Part shown: positions 7,661-15,853 of the stretch, piece after piece
Layout: each line of letters opens with the position of its first letter
Numbering within the stretch: the first letter of the stretch is position 1
NCBI GenBank assembly: GCA_026989055.1
Contig: JALSKC010000062.1
Coordinates: 1-50,933, forward strand
DNA from: Paracoccaceae bacterium
GTDB taxonomy: Bacteria > Pseudomonadota > Alphaproteobacteria > Rhodobacterales > Rhodobacteraceae
Direction: 5' to 3'
DNA: 50,933 nt
Notes under the pieces: model-generated
The model's input: only the letters and a program-made list of their open reading frames with translations
The model's database searches: none
What the model was told of the DNA's origin: nothing
Made by a program: the position numbers and the translations under genes

Positions 7661-8865
7661 GGCGGGTCGTCATCACCGGGGCCGGAACGATCAACCCGCT
7701 TGGGCATTCGGTTTCCGAGACGCTGGCGGCCATGCGCGCGGGGCGCTCGGCGATCGGACCGCTGGAAATCCGCGATGCCGGGCGGCTGTCGGTGCGCATC
7801 GGCGCCCAGGTGCGCGACTATGTCGCAGAAGAGCATTTCAGCCGCCAGCAGCTCGGGCTCTACGACCGCTTCACCCAGTTCGCGCTTCTGGCGGCGGCCG
7901 AGGCGCTGGCGCAGTCGGGGTTGCCGTTTCCGGACGGGCGGACGGAGCGCGCCGGGGTCGTGCTCGGCACCGCCGGGGGCGGGGTGGGCACCTGGGACGA
8001 GAGCTACCGCGCCGTCTACGAGGAGGGCAGGAACCGGGTGCACCCCTTCGTGGTGCCCAGGCTGATGAACAATGCCGCGGCCGGCCATGTCTCGATGCGC
8101 TGGAACCTGAAGGGGCCTTCCTTCAGCGTGGCCACCGCCTGCGCCTCTTCCAACCATGCGATGGGTCTGGCCGCGCAGATGATCCGCGCCGGCCAGGCCG
8201 AGGTGATGCTCGCCGGGGGCTCCGAGGCCATGCTGTGCTTCGGCGGGATCAAGGCCTGGGAGGGGCTGCGGGTGATGTCCCGGCAGGCCTGCCGGCCGTT
8301 TTCGGCCGATCGCGACGGCATGGTGCAGGGAGAGGGTGCGGCAGTCTTCGTGTTCGAGGAATACGAACATGCCCGGACCCGCGGCGCCGAGATCCTCGCC
8401 GAGGTGGCCGGGTTCGCGATGACATCGGACGCCGCCGACATCGTGATGCCTTCGCGCGAGGGCGCGGCGCGGGCGCTGGCCGGCGCGCTGGCCGACGCCG
8501 GGCTGGCTCCCGAGCAGATCGGTTACATCAACGCTCACGGCACCGGCACCGCGGCCAACGACCGGACCGAATGCGCCGCCGTGGCCGACGTGTTCGGCGC
8601 CCATGCCGGGCGGCTGATGATCTCCTCCACCAAGTCGATGCACGGCCATCTGATCGGGGGCACCGGGGCGGTCGAGCTTCTGGCCTGCATCATGGCCCTG
8701 CGCGAGGGGGTGATCGCCCCTACCGTCGGCTACCGGGCGCCGGATCCGGAATGTCCGCTCGACGTTGTGCCCAATACCGCGCGCGAGGCCCGCGTCGAGG
8801 CGGTTCTGTCCAACGCCTTCGCCTTTGGCGGGTTCAACGCGGTCCTGGCGCTGCGCCGGGCCTGA
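7657..8865 (+). CDS. Beta-ketoacyl-ACP synthase, FabF/KAS II type
   Basis: This condensing enzyme extends acyl chains by reaction with malonyl-ACP. The 402-residue thiolase-fold protein has a complete C-H-H triad: C162 in ATACASS, H294 in NAHGTGT and H331 in KSMHGHLIGGTG. The start overlaps the stop of the acyl carrier protein as ATGA. Its position directly after a divergent ACP and lpxD marks it as an accessory synthase paired with that ACP rather than the housekeeping fabF. This resembles the acpXL-fabF clusters of Rhizobiales for very long acyl chains, but the dehydratase and long-chain acyltransferase are absent here. Confidence 0.9.
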   Translation: MRRVVITGAGTINPLGHSVSETLAAMRAGRSAIGPLEIRDAGRLSVRIGAQVRDYVAEEHFSRQQLGLYDRFTQFALLAAAEALAQSGLPFPDGRTERAGVVLGTAGGGVGTWDESYRAVYEEGRNRVHPFVVPRLMNNAAAGHVSMRWNLKGPSFSVATACASSNHAMGLAAQMIRAGQAEVMLAGGSEAMLCFGGIKAWEGLRVMSRQACRPFSADRDGMVQGEGAAVFVFEEYEHARTRGAEILAEVAGFAMTSDAADIVMPSREGAARALAGALADAGLAPEQIGYINAHGTGTAANDRTECAAVADVFGAHAGRLMISSTKSMHGHLIGGTGAVELLACIMALREGVIAPTVGYRAPDPECPLDVVPNTAREARVEAVLSNAFAFGGFNAVLALRRA

Positions 8866-9141
8866 GCCTGGGCGCGGCGCGGGCCTGAGCGCGGGTCGGG
8901 AACGGGCCGGAGAAGCGGCGCTGCGCCGCTTCCGCCCGGCTTGCGCAGCCGCCGGCGCGGCGGTTCGGCCAACTATCGCCCCCGACGCGCCAAATTGTTG
9001 CCGATTCCGCAGACAATCCTCCCGGCTGGAGCAGGATTGTGCGCCCCTGGAAACGGAAGCTGCCGGGACCGGCCTGCCCGCAGGCTCGAAGGCGGGGCGC
9101 GGAACGCAGGGAACGAGGCGGGAAACGAGGAGTGGAACAAG

Positions 9142-9735
9142 ATGACGGCAAGAATCGCAAGACGCGCCGGCGCGGCGGCCGGCCTGGTGGTTCTGGCAGC
9201 CTGCCAGAACACCCTTTCCCCCTGTGACATACCGCGCCCGGCGGGGCAGGTGGCCGCCGCTTCCTGGATGACCGACTGCACCGCCAGCCTGGAGCCGACC
9301 TCCTTTGCCGCCCTGCCCGGCGGCTCGGCCAGCTACAGCGGCTATGTGACCGGGCAGTTCGCGCCCGCGGCGGGGAGCACCGACACGCTGGTAGGCGATG
9401 CCGTGCTGACGGTCGCTTTCGGCGCGGCCAGCAATGCGGTGAGCGGCACGCTGGGCAATTTCACCGCCAGCAGCGGCGGGGCGCTGGGCGGCACGCTCAG
9501 CGTCAGCAGCGGCCCGCTGATCGACAACGCCGGCAAGGCGGTGTTCTTCGCCAGCATCTCCGGCACCCTGACAGGCTATGGCGGCAGCGATACCGTTACC
9601 TTCGCCACCGGCGGCGGGGGTGGCCTGCTGGGCGATGCGGCCCAGGGGATCACCCTCGTGAGCAGCGGCACCGCGACCATGGGCTCGGGATATGTGGACA
9701 ACAACGCCGGGCTGGCCGTGGTCGGGCTGCGCTAG
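9142..9735 (+). CDS. Putative lipoprotein, transferrin-binding-protein-like beta domain
   Basis: The 197-residue protein starts with a lipoprotein signal (AAGLVVLAAC), so it should be anchored in a membrane through Cys 21. Two further cysteines follow. The rest is rich in Gly, Ser, Thr and Ala in alternating patterns (SYSGYVTGQF, GTLGNFTAS, GTLSVSSGPL, ASISGTLTGYG, GYVDNNAGLAVVG). This suggests a small beta barrel like the C-lobe of TbpB-like or Slam-dependent surface lipoproteins. No ligand is indicated and no Slam gene is adjacent. The start at 9142 has only a weak purine-rich stretch upstream. A structured intergenic region follows. Confidence 0.7.
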   Translation: MTARIARRAGAAAGLVVLAACQNTLSPCDIPRPAGQVAAASWMTDCTASLEPTSFAALPGGSASYSGYVTGQFAPAAGSTDTLVGDAVLTVAFGAASNAVSGTLGNFTASSGGALGGTLSVSSGPLIDNAGKAVFFASISGTLTGYGGSDTVTFATGGGGGLLGDAAQGITLVSSGTATMGSGYVDNNAGLAVVGLR

Positions 9736-9749
9736 GGGCGGAAGCCCGG

Positions 9750-9765
9750 CAACCTCCGGAGGTTG
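9750..9765. repeat. Perfect 16-base palindrome after lipoprotein stop
   Basis: CAACCTCCGGAGGTTG begins 15 bases after the lipoprotein stop codon. There is no T run after it, so it is not a standard intrinsic terminator. Confidence 0.6.
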
Positions 9766-9854
9766 TCGTACCGCGTGCTGCACATGCTCCGGGAACGGGC
9801 CGCCTTCCCGCTGCCTTCCTTCTTCCCGCGGGAAGGGCCGTGCCCGGCCACCGT

Positions 9855-9941
9855 CTCCTCGCGCACGCCCGGAGGAGCACTTGTCGCCCAGCGGCTGGTG
9901 CAGGTCGGGGTGTGGCTCCTCACGCACGCACGGAGGAGCAC
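9855..9941. repeat. Two related hairpins with CTCCTC/GAGGAG stems
   Basis: Copies at 9855-9880 and 9916-9941 are 26 bases long and differ at two positions. Each has a perfect 6-base stem (CTCCTC and GAGGAG) and an 11-base loop containing CGCACGC. The spacing between copy starts is 61 bases. The stems could hide or mimic Shine-Dalgarno sequences if transcribed. Similarity of both copies in stem and loop suggests a duplicated element. Confidence 0.6.
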
Positions 9942-10053
9942 CCAGGATACGGAGGGCGCGCACGGAATGGTCGGGATTGTCTTGACCGCCCGCATGCGCC
10001 ATCGTGGCCGGAAACCGGCAGGAAGATACCCGACAACGGCAGGAGGAAGCACG

Positions 10054-10833
10054 ATGGATCTCGGAATTTCGGGAAAGCGCGCGGTGGTATGCGCCTCGTC
10101 CAGGGGGCTGGGGCTGGGCTGTGCGCGGGCGCTGGCGGGCGAAGGGGTGAATCTGGTGATGAACGCCCGCGGGGCCGAGGCGCTGGAGGCGGCGGCAGAG
10201 GCGGTGCGGCGCGATTTCGGGGTCGAAGTCACCGCCGTTGCCGCCGACATCACCACAGCGGAGGGGCGGGCGCGGGTGCTGGAGGCCGGCAGGGGGGCCG
10301 AGATCCTGGTGAACAACGCCGGCGGTCCGCCGCCCGGAGTCTGGACGGACTGGCAACGCGAGGATTTCATCGCCGCGCTGGATGCCAACATGCTGGCGCC
10401 GATCGCGATGATCCAGGGGTTGGTGCCGGCGATGATGGCGCGTGGCTGGGGACGGGTGGTGAACATCACCTCGATGTCGGTCAAGGCGCCGATCGCCGTT
10501 CTGGGGCTGTCGAACACCGCGCGTACCGGGCTGACCGGCTTTGTCGCCGGCACCGCCCGCCAGGTGGCGCCCGAGGGGGTGATCATCAACAACCTGCTGC
10601 CGGGAATCCATGACACCGCGCGTGCCGAGGCGCTGGATGCGGCCGCGGCGCAGGCAGAGGGCATCTCTCCGGCGCAGGCGCGCGCCCGGCGCGAGGCCAC
10701 GATCCCGGCGCGCCGTTACGGCAGCATCGAGGAATTCGGCGCCGCCTGCGCCTTCCTGTGTTCGGTGCATGCGGGGTTCATCGTCGGGCAGAACCTGCTG
10801 CTCGATGGCGGGCAGGTGAATGCCACGCTGTAG
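10054..10833 (+). CDS. Short-chain dehydrogenase-like protein lacking YxxxK
   Basis: The 259-residue protein has the SDR fold: a nucleotide-binding ASSRGLGLG near residue 14, the NNAGG motif near residue 88 and a C-terminal IVGQNLLLDGG. It is usually annotated as a 3-oxoacyl-ACP reductase relative. The active site is altered. After the conserved serine region (NITSMSVKAPI, S140), the positions expected for Tyr and Lys are Ser153 and Arg157 (LGLSNTARTG). The motif LGLSNxxRTG recurs in a subgroup of this family as I know it, so this is probably not decay. The reaction is unknown. The ATG at 10054 has AGGAGG eight bases upstream. Confidence 0.85.
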   Translation: MDLGISGKRAVVCASSRGLGLGCARALAGEGVNLVMNARGAEALEAAAEAVRRDFGVEVTAVAADITTAEGRARVLEAGRGAEILVNNAGGPPPGVWTDWQREDFIAALDANMLAPIAMIQGLVPAMMARGWGRVVNITSMSVKAPIAVLGLSNTARTGLTGFVAGTARQVAPEGVIINNLLPGIHDTARAEALDAAAAQAEGISPAQARARREATIPARRYGSIEEFGAACAFLCSVHAGFIVGQNLLLDGGQVNATL

Positions 10834-10942
10834 CTCGTGCACCGCCTTTGCGGGGCGCAGCGGGCGGGCGGCGCGGGCAGATCCGGCCCTTGCGGCGCAC
10901 CTGCCCTTGCAGGCGGGGGATCCGGCTGCTATGCCGCCAAAG

Positions 10943-10961
10943 CCCGATGGTTTTTATCGGG
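10943..10961. promoter_or_regulatory. Inverted repeat before ABC ATPase gene
   Basis: CCCGAT, seven bases (GGTTTTT), ATCGGG forms a 6-base-stem inverted repeat ending 13 bases before the ATG at 10975, next to its AGGGAAGG ribosome binding site. It could be an operator or an RNA hairpin controlling translation. Confidence 0.35.
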
Positions 10962-10974
10962 TTAGGGAAGGCAC

Positions 10975-12156
10975 ATGATACCGGACAGCGGGACTCCGCG
11001 GCTTGAGGTTCGCAACATCACCCGGCGTTTTGCCGGGCGCGCGGTGGTTGACGGGCTGTCGCTGCGGGTGATGCCGGGGCAGGTCACCTGCCTGCTCGGC
11101 CCTTCGGGCTGCGGCAAGTCCACCACCTTGCGCATCATCGCCGGGGTCGAGCGCCAGGACGAGGGCGAGGTTCTGGTGGATGGGCGGCTCGTCTCCGGGC
11201 CCGGCTGCGAGGTGCCGCCCGAAGCGCGCTCGATCGGACTGATGTTTCAGGATTTCGCGCTGTTTCCGCATCTGTCGGTGGCCGAGAATGTCGCCTTCGG
11301 CCTGCCGGGAGGGGCGCGGGCGAACCGGGCCCGGGTTTCGGAGCTGCTGGAGCGGGTCAGCCTCGGACATCTGCGGGATGTCTGGCCGCATCAGCTTTCC
11401 GGCGGCGAGCAGCAGCGGGTGGCGCTGGCGCGCGCGCTGGCGCCCCGCCCGCGCGTCATGCTGATGGACGAACCGTTTTCGGGCCTCGACGAACGGCTGA
11501 AGGACGATATCCGCGACAGGACCCTGGAAATCCTGAAAGGGGAGGACACGGCGGTTCTGCTGGTCACCCACGAGCCGGCCGAGGCGATGCGCATGGCCGA
11601 CGAGATCGCGCTGATGCGCGCGGGGAGGATCGTGCAGAGCGGCGCGCCCTACAACATCTACAACGCGCCGGTGGACAAGGAAGCGGCAGCCTTCTTCAGC
11701 GACATCAACGTGATCTGCGGCGAGGTCAGGGGGGCGCTTCTGATGACCCCCTTCGGCGAATTCCTGGCCCCCGGCCACCCGGACGGCACCCGGCTGGAAA
11801 TCGTGATCCGGCCGCAGCATCTGCGGATCGATTTCGATCGCAGCGGCAAGGGGCCGAACCCGACCCCGCAGGACGGGGTGCCGGCGCGCGGCGTGGTGGT
11901 GCGCGCGCGCTTCATGGGGCGCGAAAGCCTGGTGGAGTTCCGCATGGATTACGACGGCTCGATTCTGAAGGCGACGGTGCCCTCGGTCTTCCTGCCGAAG
12001 CCCGGCACGCCGCTGTGGCTGATGATCCGGCGCGGGCGCTGCTTCGTCTTTCCGGCCGAGGCCGGAAACTGCCGTCAGAAGGTCGCCGCCGCGACAGCCG
12101 CATCGGCCGCACCGGCGCCCGCCTCCGCTTCCGGCGCGCGGGGAAAGGCGGGCTGA
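10975..12156 (+). CDS. ABC transporter ATP-binding protein, FbpC/PotA type
   Basis: This is the nucleotide-binding subunit of an importer. It shows Walker A (GPSGCGKST, near residue 43), the signature LSGGEQQRVALARAL, Walker B (VMLMDEPFSGLD) and the switch His (VTHEP). A C-terminal TOBE domain follows residue 240, with VIRPQHLRID typical of ferric iron, thiamine or polyamine importers. The 393 residues include a short Ala-rich tail. No permease or binding-protein gene lies next to it, so it is an orphan subunit whose partners must be elsewhere. The start has AGGGAAGG upstream, and an inverted repeat lies just before that. Confidence 0.88.
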   Translation: MIPDSGTPRLEVRNITRRFAGRAVVDGLSLRVMPGQVTCLLGPSGCGKSTTLRIIAGVERQDEGEVLVDGRLVSGPGCEVPPEARSIGLMFQDFALFPHLSVAENVAFGLPGGARANRARVSELLERVSLGHLRDVWPHQLSGGEQQRVALARALAPRPRVMLMDEPFSGLDERLKDDIRDRTLEILKGEDTAVLLVTHEPAEAMRMADEIALMRAGRIVQSGAPYNIYNAPVDKEAAAFFSDINVICGEVRGALLMTPFGEFLAPGHPDGTRLEIVIRPQHLRIDFDRSGKGPNPTPQDGVPARGVVVRARFMGRESLVEFRMDYDGSILKATVPSVFLPKPGTPLWLMIRRGRCFVFPAEAGNCRQKVAAATAASAAPAPASASGARGKAG

Positions 12157-12342
12157 GCGTCGTTTTCCACCCGTGCGCGGGGGGGGGGTGGAAGGGCGCG
12201 GCGCGTGTGGCGGGCGAATGCCGGCGGGCTGGGGATGTCGGCAGGACATCGGCGCGGGCGGGGCGTTTCGGGTCGGCTTCGGACCGGCGCTCCGGGCACA
12301 GCCCGGGGCGGGAACGGCCGCGGGCGGGGTGTGCCGGTGCGC

Positions 12343-12993
12343 TCACTGCGGCGGCGGCAGTTCCACGAGGCGTTCGATCCGCGCCAGCGGCAGGTTTTCG
12401 CGTTCTCCGCTTCGCGTGCACAGGGCGGTGGCGGTCCAGATCCGCCCCCAGTAGTCCAGGGAAAGCGGCTGCATGACGCTTTCGCGGCGGCTCCCGTCGG
12501 GCAGACGGCGGAGGATGCGCAGCTGCCGCCGGTTGCGGATCGCCGCCCTGAGGAGCGGGATATGGCGAATCCCGGCGCCGGTATCGGCAAAGGGGTGCAG
12601 GGCCAGCCCCCAGCCGACGCTTTCCGGAAGCCGGTTTTCCGGCAGGGCGGCGTCGATCTTGTCGGCCAGGCTGCGGGCGGCCGCGCGCAAGGCGGGGTCG
12701 TCGGCTTCGGTCATCACCGCCAGCCCCAGGTGCAGCGCCTCGAGCTCGCGCAGCGACAGGTTCAGCCCCGGCAGGGTGACCGGCGCGCTCATCCGGTAGC
12801 CCCGCCCCGGGGTGCCCGTTACCGGCACTCCCGAGCGCATCAGCACTGCCATGTCGCGATAGAGGGTGCGCGCGCTCACCCCGAGCCGGCGGGCGAGCTC
12901 CTGCCCGCGGTGGCAGCGCCCGTCGCGCAGCAGGGTGATCAGCATGATCAGCCGATCCTTGCGGCTGCGGGGGGCGGGGAGTGATTCGGCCAT
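12343..12993 (-). CDS. HTH/WYL-like transcriptional regulator (YafY family)
   Basis: The 216-residue protein has an N-terminal DeoR-like winged helix (SRKDRLIMLITLLRDG to GVSARTLYRDMAVLMRSGVPV), where RTLYRDM is the recognition helix. Then comes GRGYRMS and a C-terminal ligand-type domain with a WYL-like segment (MQPLSLDYWGRIW). Such regulators often control a neighbouring gene or themselves. The ATG at 12993 follows CAGGAGCAGGAG. A second in-frame ATG at 13014 lies inside the operator-like array. No obvious target gene is divergent except tatA, about 190 bases away, so autoregulation is the simplest idea. Confidence 0.85.
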   Translation of the reverse strand: MAESLPAPRSRKDRLIMLITLLRDGRCHRGQELARRLGVSARTLYRDMAVLMRSGVPVTGTPGRGYRMSAPVTLPGLNLSLRELEALHLGLAVMTEADDPALRAAARSLADKIDAALPENRLPESVGWGLALHPFADTGAGIRHIPLLRAAIRNRRQLRILRRLPDGSRRESVMQPLSLDYWGRIWTATALCTRSGERENLPLARIERLVELPPPQ

Positions 12994-13007
12994 GACGGCT
13001 CCTGCTC

Positions 13008-13038
13008 CTGACATTATCCTGTCAGTAGCAGCTGACAG
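13008..13038. promoter_or_regulatory. Operator-like array of three half-sites
   Basis: Three half-sites lie in regular order: CTGACA (13008-13013), six bases, TGTCAG (13020-13025), six bases, CTGACA (13032-13037). The last two extend to a 7-base inverted repeat CTGTCAG-N6-CTGACAG (13019-13038). The array starts 15 bases upstream of the WYL-type regulator start, as expected for an autoregulatory operator. Confidence 0.55.
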
Positions 13039-13185
13039 CGGTCCCGGAAAGCCGCCGCCCCGGGCAGAAGGGCAAAAATCCCGCCCTGTGCCGCTTTGCG
13101 TCTTTTCCCCGCGCGCCGCAGGCAATAGATAAGGTGGATGTAATTTCAAGGGCGGCATTCCTGCCGCTGCACAAGGGAGAGAGCA

Positions 13186-13410
13186 ATGCTCAACAACATC
13201 GGCCTTCCCGGCCTGCTGCTGATCGCGGTTGTGGTTCTCGTGCTCTTCGGACGTGGCAAGATCTCGTCGCTGATGGGCGAGGTCGGCAAGGGGATTTCTT
13301 CCTTCAAGAAGGGGATCAACGAAGGCAAGAAGGAGCTGGAGGATCAGGCCGCGGCGGCCAAGGACGTGACCCCGCAGGAGGAAGAGGACAAGCCCCGGCC
13401 CCGGATCTGA
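13186..13410 (+). CDS. tatA: Sec-independent translocase subunit TatA
   Basis: TatA forms the pore-like component that moves folded twin-arginine substrates across the inner membrane. The 74 residues show one N-terminal membrane helix ([17 protein letters not shown]), the FGRGKI hinge, an amphipathic helix ([15 protein letters not shown]) and a charged tail. GGGAGA precedes the ATG. It is the first gene of tatA-tatB-tatC. Two neighbouring cell-wall proteins in this window carry twin-arginine signals and are likely substrates. Confidence 0.96.
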   Translation: MLNNIGLPGLLLIAVVVLVLFGRGKISSLMGEVGKGISSFKKGINEGKKELEDQAAAAKDVTPQEEEDKPRPRI

Positions 13411-13439
13411 GCCCCAACCTCTGGCGGGACTGAGCGCGC

Positions 13440-13913
13440 ATGTTTGACATCGGCTGGACCGAACTGCTGCTGATCGGCATCGTGGCGCTGATCGTCGTCG
13501 GCCCGAAGGATCTGCCGGGCATGTTCCGCACGCTCGGCCGCTTCACGGCCCGGGCGCGGGCACTTGCGCGCGACTTCAGCCGGGCGATGGAGGAGGCCGC
13601 CGACGAGGCCGGGGTGAAGGATGTCGCCCGGGATCTGAAGGAGGCGACCTCGGCGCGGCGGCTCGGGCTGGACAAGATCGAACAGGCGGTGGGAGATTTC
13701 GAGAAGTGGACCCCGGACATGCCGGAAAGGGGCGCGCCCGGTGCCTCCGGCAAGGCCGGCGCGGCGGGGCGCGATGCGGCCGGAGGGAAGGCGGCCGGAG
13801 GGAAGGCGGCCGGAGGGAAGGCGGCCGGAGGGAAGGCGGCAGAAGGAGAAACGGCGTCGAAGGCCGCGGCAGGCGGATCCGCGGCGCAGGCCGCAAACAA
13901 GGCTGACGGATGA
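13440..13913 (+). CDS. tatB: Sec-independent translocase subunit TatB
   Basis: TatB with TatC forms the receptor for Tat signal peptides. The protein starts [22 protein letters not shown], the classic TatB helix with Glu 8 and the Gly-Pro hinge, followed by a long amphipathic helix. The 157 residues end in a low-complexity tail rich in Gly, Lys and Ala, encoded in part by four exact 15-base repeats (13778-13837). The stop overlaps the tatC start (ATGA). Confidence 0.95.
   Translation: MFDIGWTELLLIGIVALIVVGPKDLPGMFRTLGRFTARARALARDFSRAMEEAADEAGVKDVARDLKEATSARRLGLDKIEQAVGDFEKWTPDMPERGAPGASGKAGAAGRDAAGGKAAGGKAAGGKAAGGKAAEGETASKAAAGGSAAQAANKADG
13778..13837 (+). repeat. Four exact 15-base tandem repeats in tatB
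   Basis: The unit GGCCGGAGGGAAGGC occurs four times without change and encodes GGKAA repeats in the TatB tail. The unit is a multiple of three, so copy number can change without frame loss. Confidence 0.9.
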
Positions 13914-14842
13914 GCGTCGAGGACGAAGCAGACGAGATCGAGGACAGCGCGGCGCCGCTGATCGAGCACCTGGCCGAGCTGCGCAGCCGGCTGATCCATT
14001 CGGTGGTGGCCTTCATCATCGGCATGGTGGTGAGCTTTTCGGTCTGGAACCCGATCTTCAACTTTCTCACCCGGCCGCTGTGCGGCGCCCTGGCCGAGCG
14101 CGGCCAGTCCGATTGCGGGCTGATCCTGATCAAGCTGCAGGAGGGCTTCTTCGTCGCGATCTCGATCTCGCTTCTGGGGGGGCTGGTGCTTTCCTTTCCC
14201 TATGTGGGCTATCAGCTGTGGCGCTTCGTGGCGCCGGGGCTGTATCGGAGCGAGAAGAATGCCTTCCTGCCGTTCCTGCTTGCCTCGCCGGTGATGTTCT
14301 TCCTGGGCGCAGCCTTCGCCTTCTACGTGGTGACGCCGCTGGCCTTCGACTTCTTTCTCGGCTTCCAGCAGGTCGGAACCGTGCTGGGCGAGGGGCCGGA
14401 GAACGGCGCAAACGCCATCGCCGGCATCGCCTTCCAGGGCTCGGCCCAGGAATATCTGCGCCTGACCATCAAGTTCATCGTCGCCTTCGGGTTGTGCTTT
14501 CAGTTGCCGGTGCTGCTGACGCTGATGGGCAAGGCAGGGCTGGTGAGCGCCGAGGGCCTGGCCGGGGTGCGCAAATACGCCGTGGTCGGCATTCTGGTTC
14601 TGGCGGCGATCGTGACCCCGCCGGACGTGATCACCCAGATCATCCTGTTCGTGGTCGTCTATGGCCTTTACGAGGTCTCGATCTGGCTGGTGCGGCGGGT
14701 GGAGCGGGCCCGCAACGAGAAGCTGCGCGCGGAAGGGCTGCTCTTCGACGAGGAGGAGGAACCCGGCGGCACAGAGGGCGCCGGCAATCCGGCGCAGCCC
14801 GGCCCGGCGAAAGGGAGCGGCGGCGGGGGAGCGGCTCCGTGA
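13910..14842 (+). CDS. tatC: Sec-independent translocase subunit TatC
   Basis: TatC is the multispanning Tat receptor. The 310-residue protein begins with a charged N-terminus ([15 protein letters not shown]), whose Glu residues are conserved in TatC. Six hydrophobic segments follow, with the motif [18 protein letters not shown] in the first cytoplasmic loop and [19 protein letters not shown] near the end. The C-terminal tail is longer than in enteric TatC and acidic to Gly-rich. The start overlaps the tatB stop. Confidence 0.96.
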   Translation: MSVEDEADEIEDSAAPLIEHLAELRSRLIHSVVAFIIGMVVSFSVWNPIFNFLTRPLCGALAERGQSDCGLILIKLQEGFFVAISISLLGGLVLSFPYVGYQLWRFVAPGLYRSEKNAFLPFLLASPVMFFLGAAFAFYVVTPLAFDFFLGFQQVGTVLGEGPENGANAIAGIAFQGSAQEYLRLTIKFIVAFGLCFQLPVLLTLMGKAGLVSAEGLAGVRKYAVVGILVLAAIVTPPDVITQIILFVVVYGLYEVSIWLVRRVERARNEKLRAEGLLFDEEEEPGGTEGAGNPAQPGPAKGSGGGGAAP

Positions 14843-14855
14843 GCGGAACCGTCCG

Positions 14856-15728
14856 ATGAGCGAGGAGACCGAGGAGCTCCTGGAGCGGATCGCCGCCGCG
14901 CTGGAACGGCTGTCGCCGCCGCCGGCGCAGGCGCCGGACTTCGATGCCGCTGCGGCCTTCGTCTGGGATGCGGAGCCCGGCCGGCTCCGGCCGGTGGCGC
15001 GGACCAGCCGGGTGGAGCTGGAACTGCTGCGGGGGATCGACCGTGCCCGCGACACGCTCCTGGCCAATACCCGCCGCTTTGCCCGCGGCCTGCCGGCCAA
15101 CAACGCGCTCTTGTGGGGGGCGCGCGGAATGGGCAAGTCATCGCTGGTCAAGGCGGTGCATGCGCGCGTCTGCGCCGAGCGGCCGGAGCTGAAGCTGGTC
15201 GAGATCCAGCGCGAGGACCTGCCTTCGATCGGCCGCCTTCTGGCGCTGCTGCGCGCGGTGCGGCAGCGGTTCCTGCTGTTCTGCGACGATCTGTCCTTTT
15301 CCCGTGACGACGAGCATTACAAGTCGCTCAAGGCGGTGCTGGATGGCGGGATCGAGGGGCGGCCGGAAAACGTGCTCTTCTATGCCACTTCCAACCGGCG
15401 CCACCTGATGCCGCGCGAGATGATCGAGAACGAGCGTTCCAGCGCCATCAACCCGTCGGAGGCGGTGGAGGAAAAGGTCTCGCTCTCCGATCGGTTCGGG
15501 CTCTGGCTCGGGTTCCACCCCTGCAGCCAGGAGGAATACCTGGCGATGGTGCGCAGCTACTGCGCGGCCTTCGGCATCGGGATCGGCGAAGAGGAGATGC
15601 GCGCCGAGGCGATCGAATGGCAGGCGACGCGCGGAGCGCGCTCGGGCCGGGTGGCCTGGCAGTTCGTGACCGAACTCGCCGGACGTCAGGGCCTGCGTCT
15701 GGAGCCCGGGGGCGGCGGCTGCGGCTGA
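14856..15728 (+). CDS. DUF815 family P-loop ATPase
   Basis: The 290-residue AAA-like protein has Walker A in WGARGMGKSSLVKA (near residue 87) and Walker B in FLLFCDDLSF. Conserved stretches such as VLFYATSNRRHLMPR, SDRFGLWLGFHPCSQEEYL and RSGRVAWQFV mark the DUF815 family (PF05673), whose role is not established. The ATG at 14856 is 13 bases after the tatC stop, so it is probably co-transcribed with tat. A chaperone-like role in export is possible but not shown. Confidence 0.85.
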   Translation: MSEETEELLERIAAALERLSPPPAQAPDFDAAAAFVWDAEPGRLRPVARTSRVELELLRGIDRARDTLLANTRRFARGLPANNALLWGARGMGKSSLVKAVHARVCAERPELKLVEIQREDLPSIGRLLALLRAVRQRFLLFCDDLSFSRDDEHYKSLKAVLDGGIEGRPENVLFYATSNRRHLMPREMIENERSSAINPSEAVEEKVSLSDRFGLWLGFHPCSQEEYLAMVRSYCAAFGIGIGEEEMRAEAIEWQATRGARSGRVAWQFVTELAGRQGLRLEPGGGGCG

Positions 15729-15853
15729 CGAGACGATGCCGGAAGGCGGTGCCGGGTGCGGCAGGGCGGCGCGGCAGGGCCGGGCGGATGCCGCCCGGAG
15801 GAAGGATCCTGCCGGCCGCGAGAGGTTCCGGCGCGGCCGGCGCGCAGGCGGGC

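Larger units (their letters stand above)
9736..10053. other. Structured intergenic region before SDR gene
   Basis: These 318 bases hold no supported gene but do hold three symmetric elements built on CCTCC/GGAGG, listed separately: a 16-base palindrome just after the lipoprotein stop and two related hairpins further on. They could form a terminator, a small RNA or a leader of the SDR gene, whose strong AGGAGG ribosome binding site lies at 10041-10046. Confidence 0.5.

Noticed and set aside
12179-12188. Run of ten G between the ABC ATPase and the WYL-type regulator.
   Set aside because: It is noncoding and between convergent genes, so slippage there would have no clear effect.
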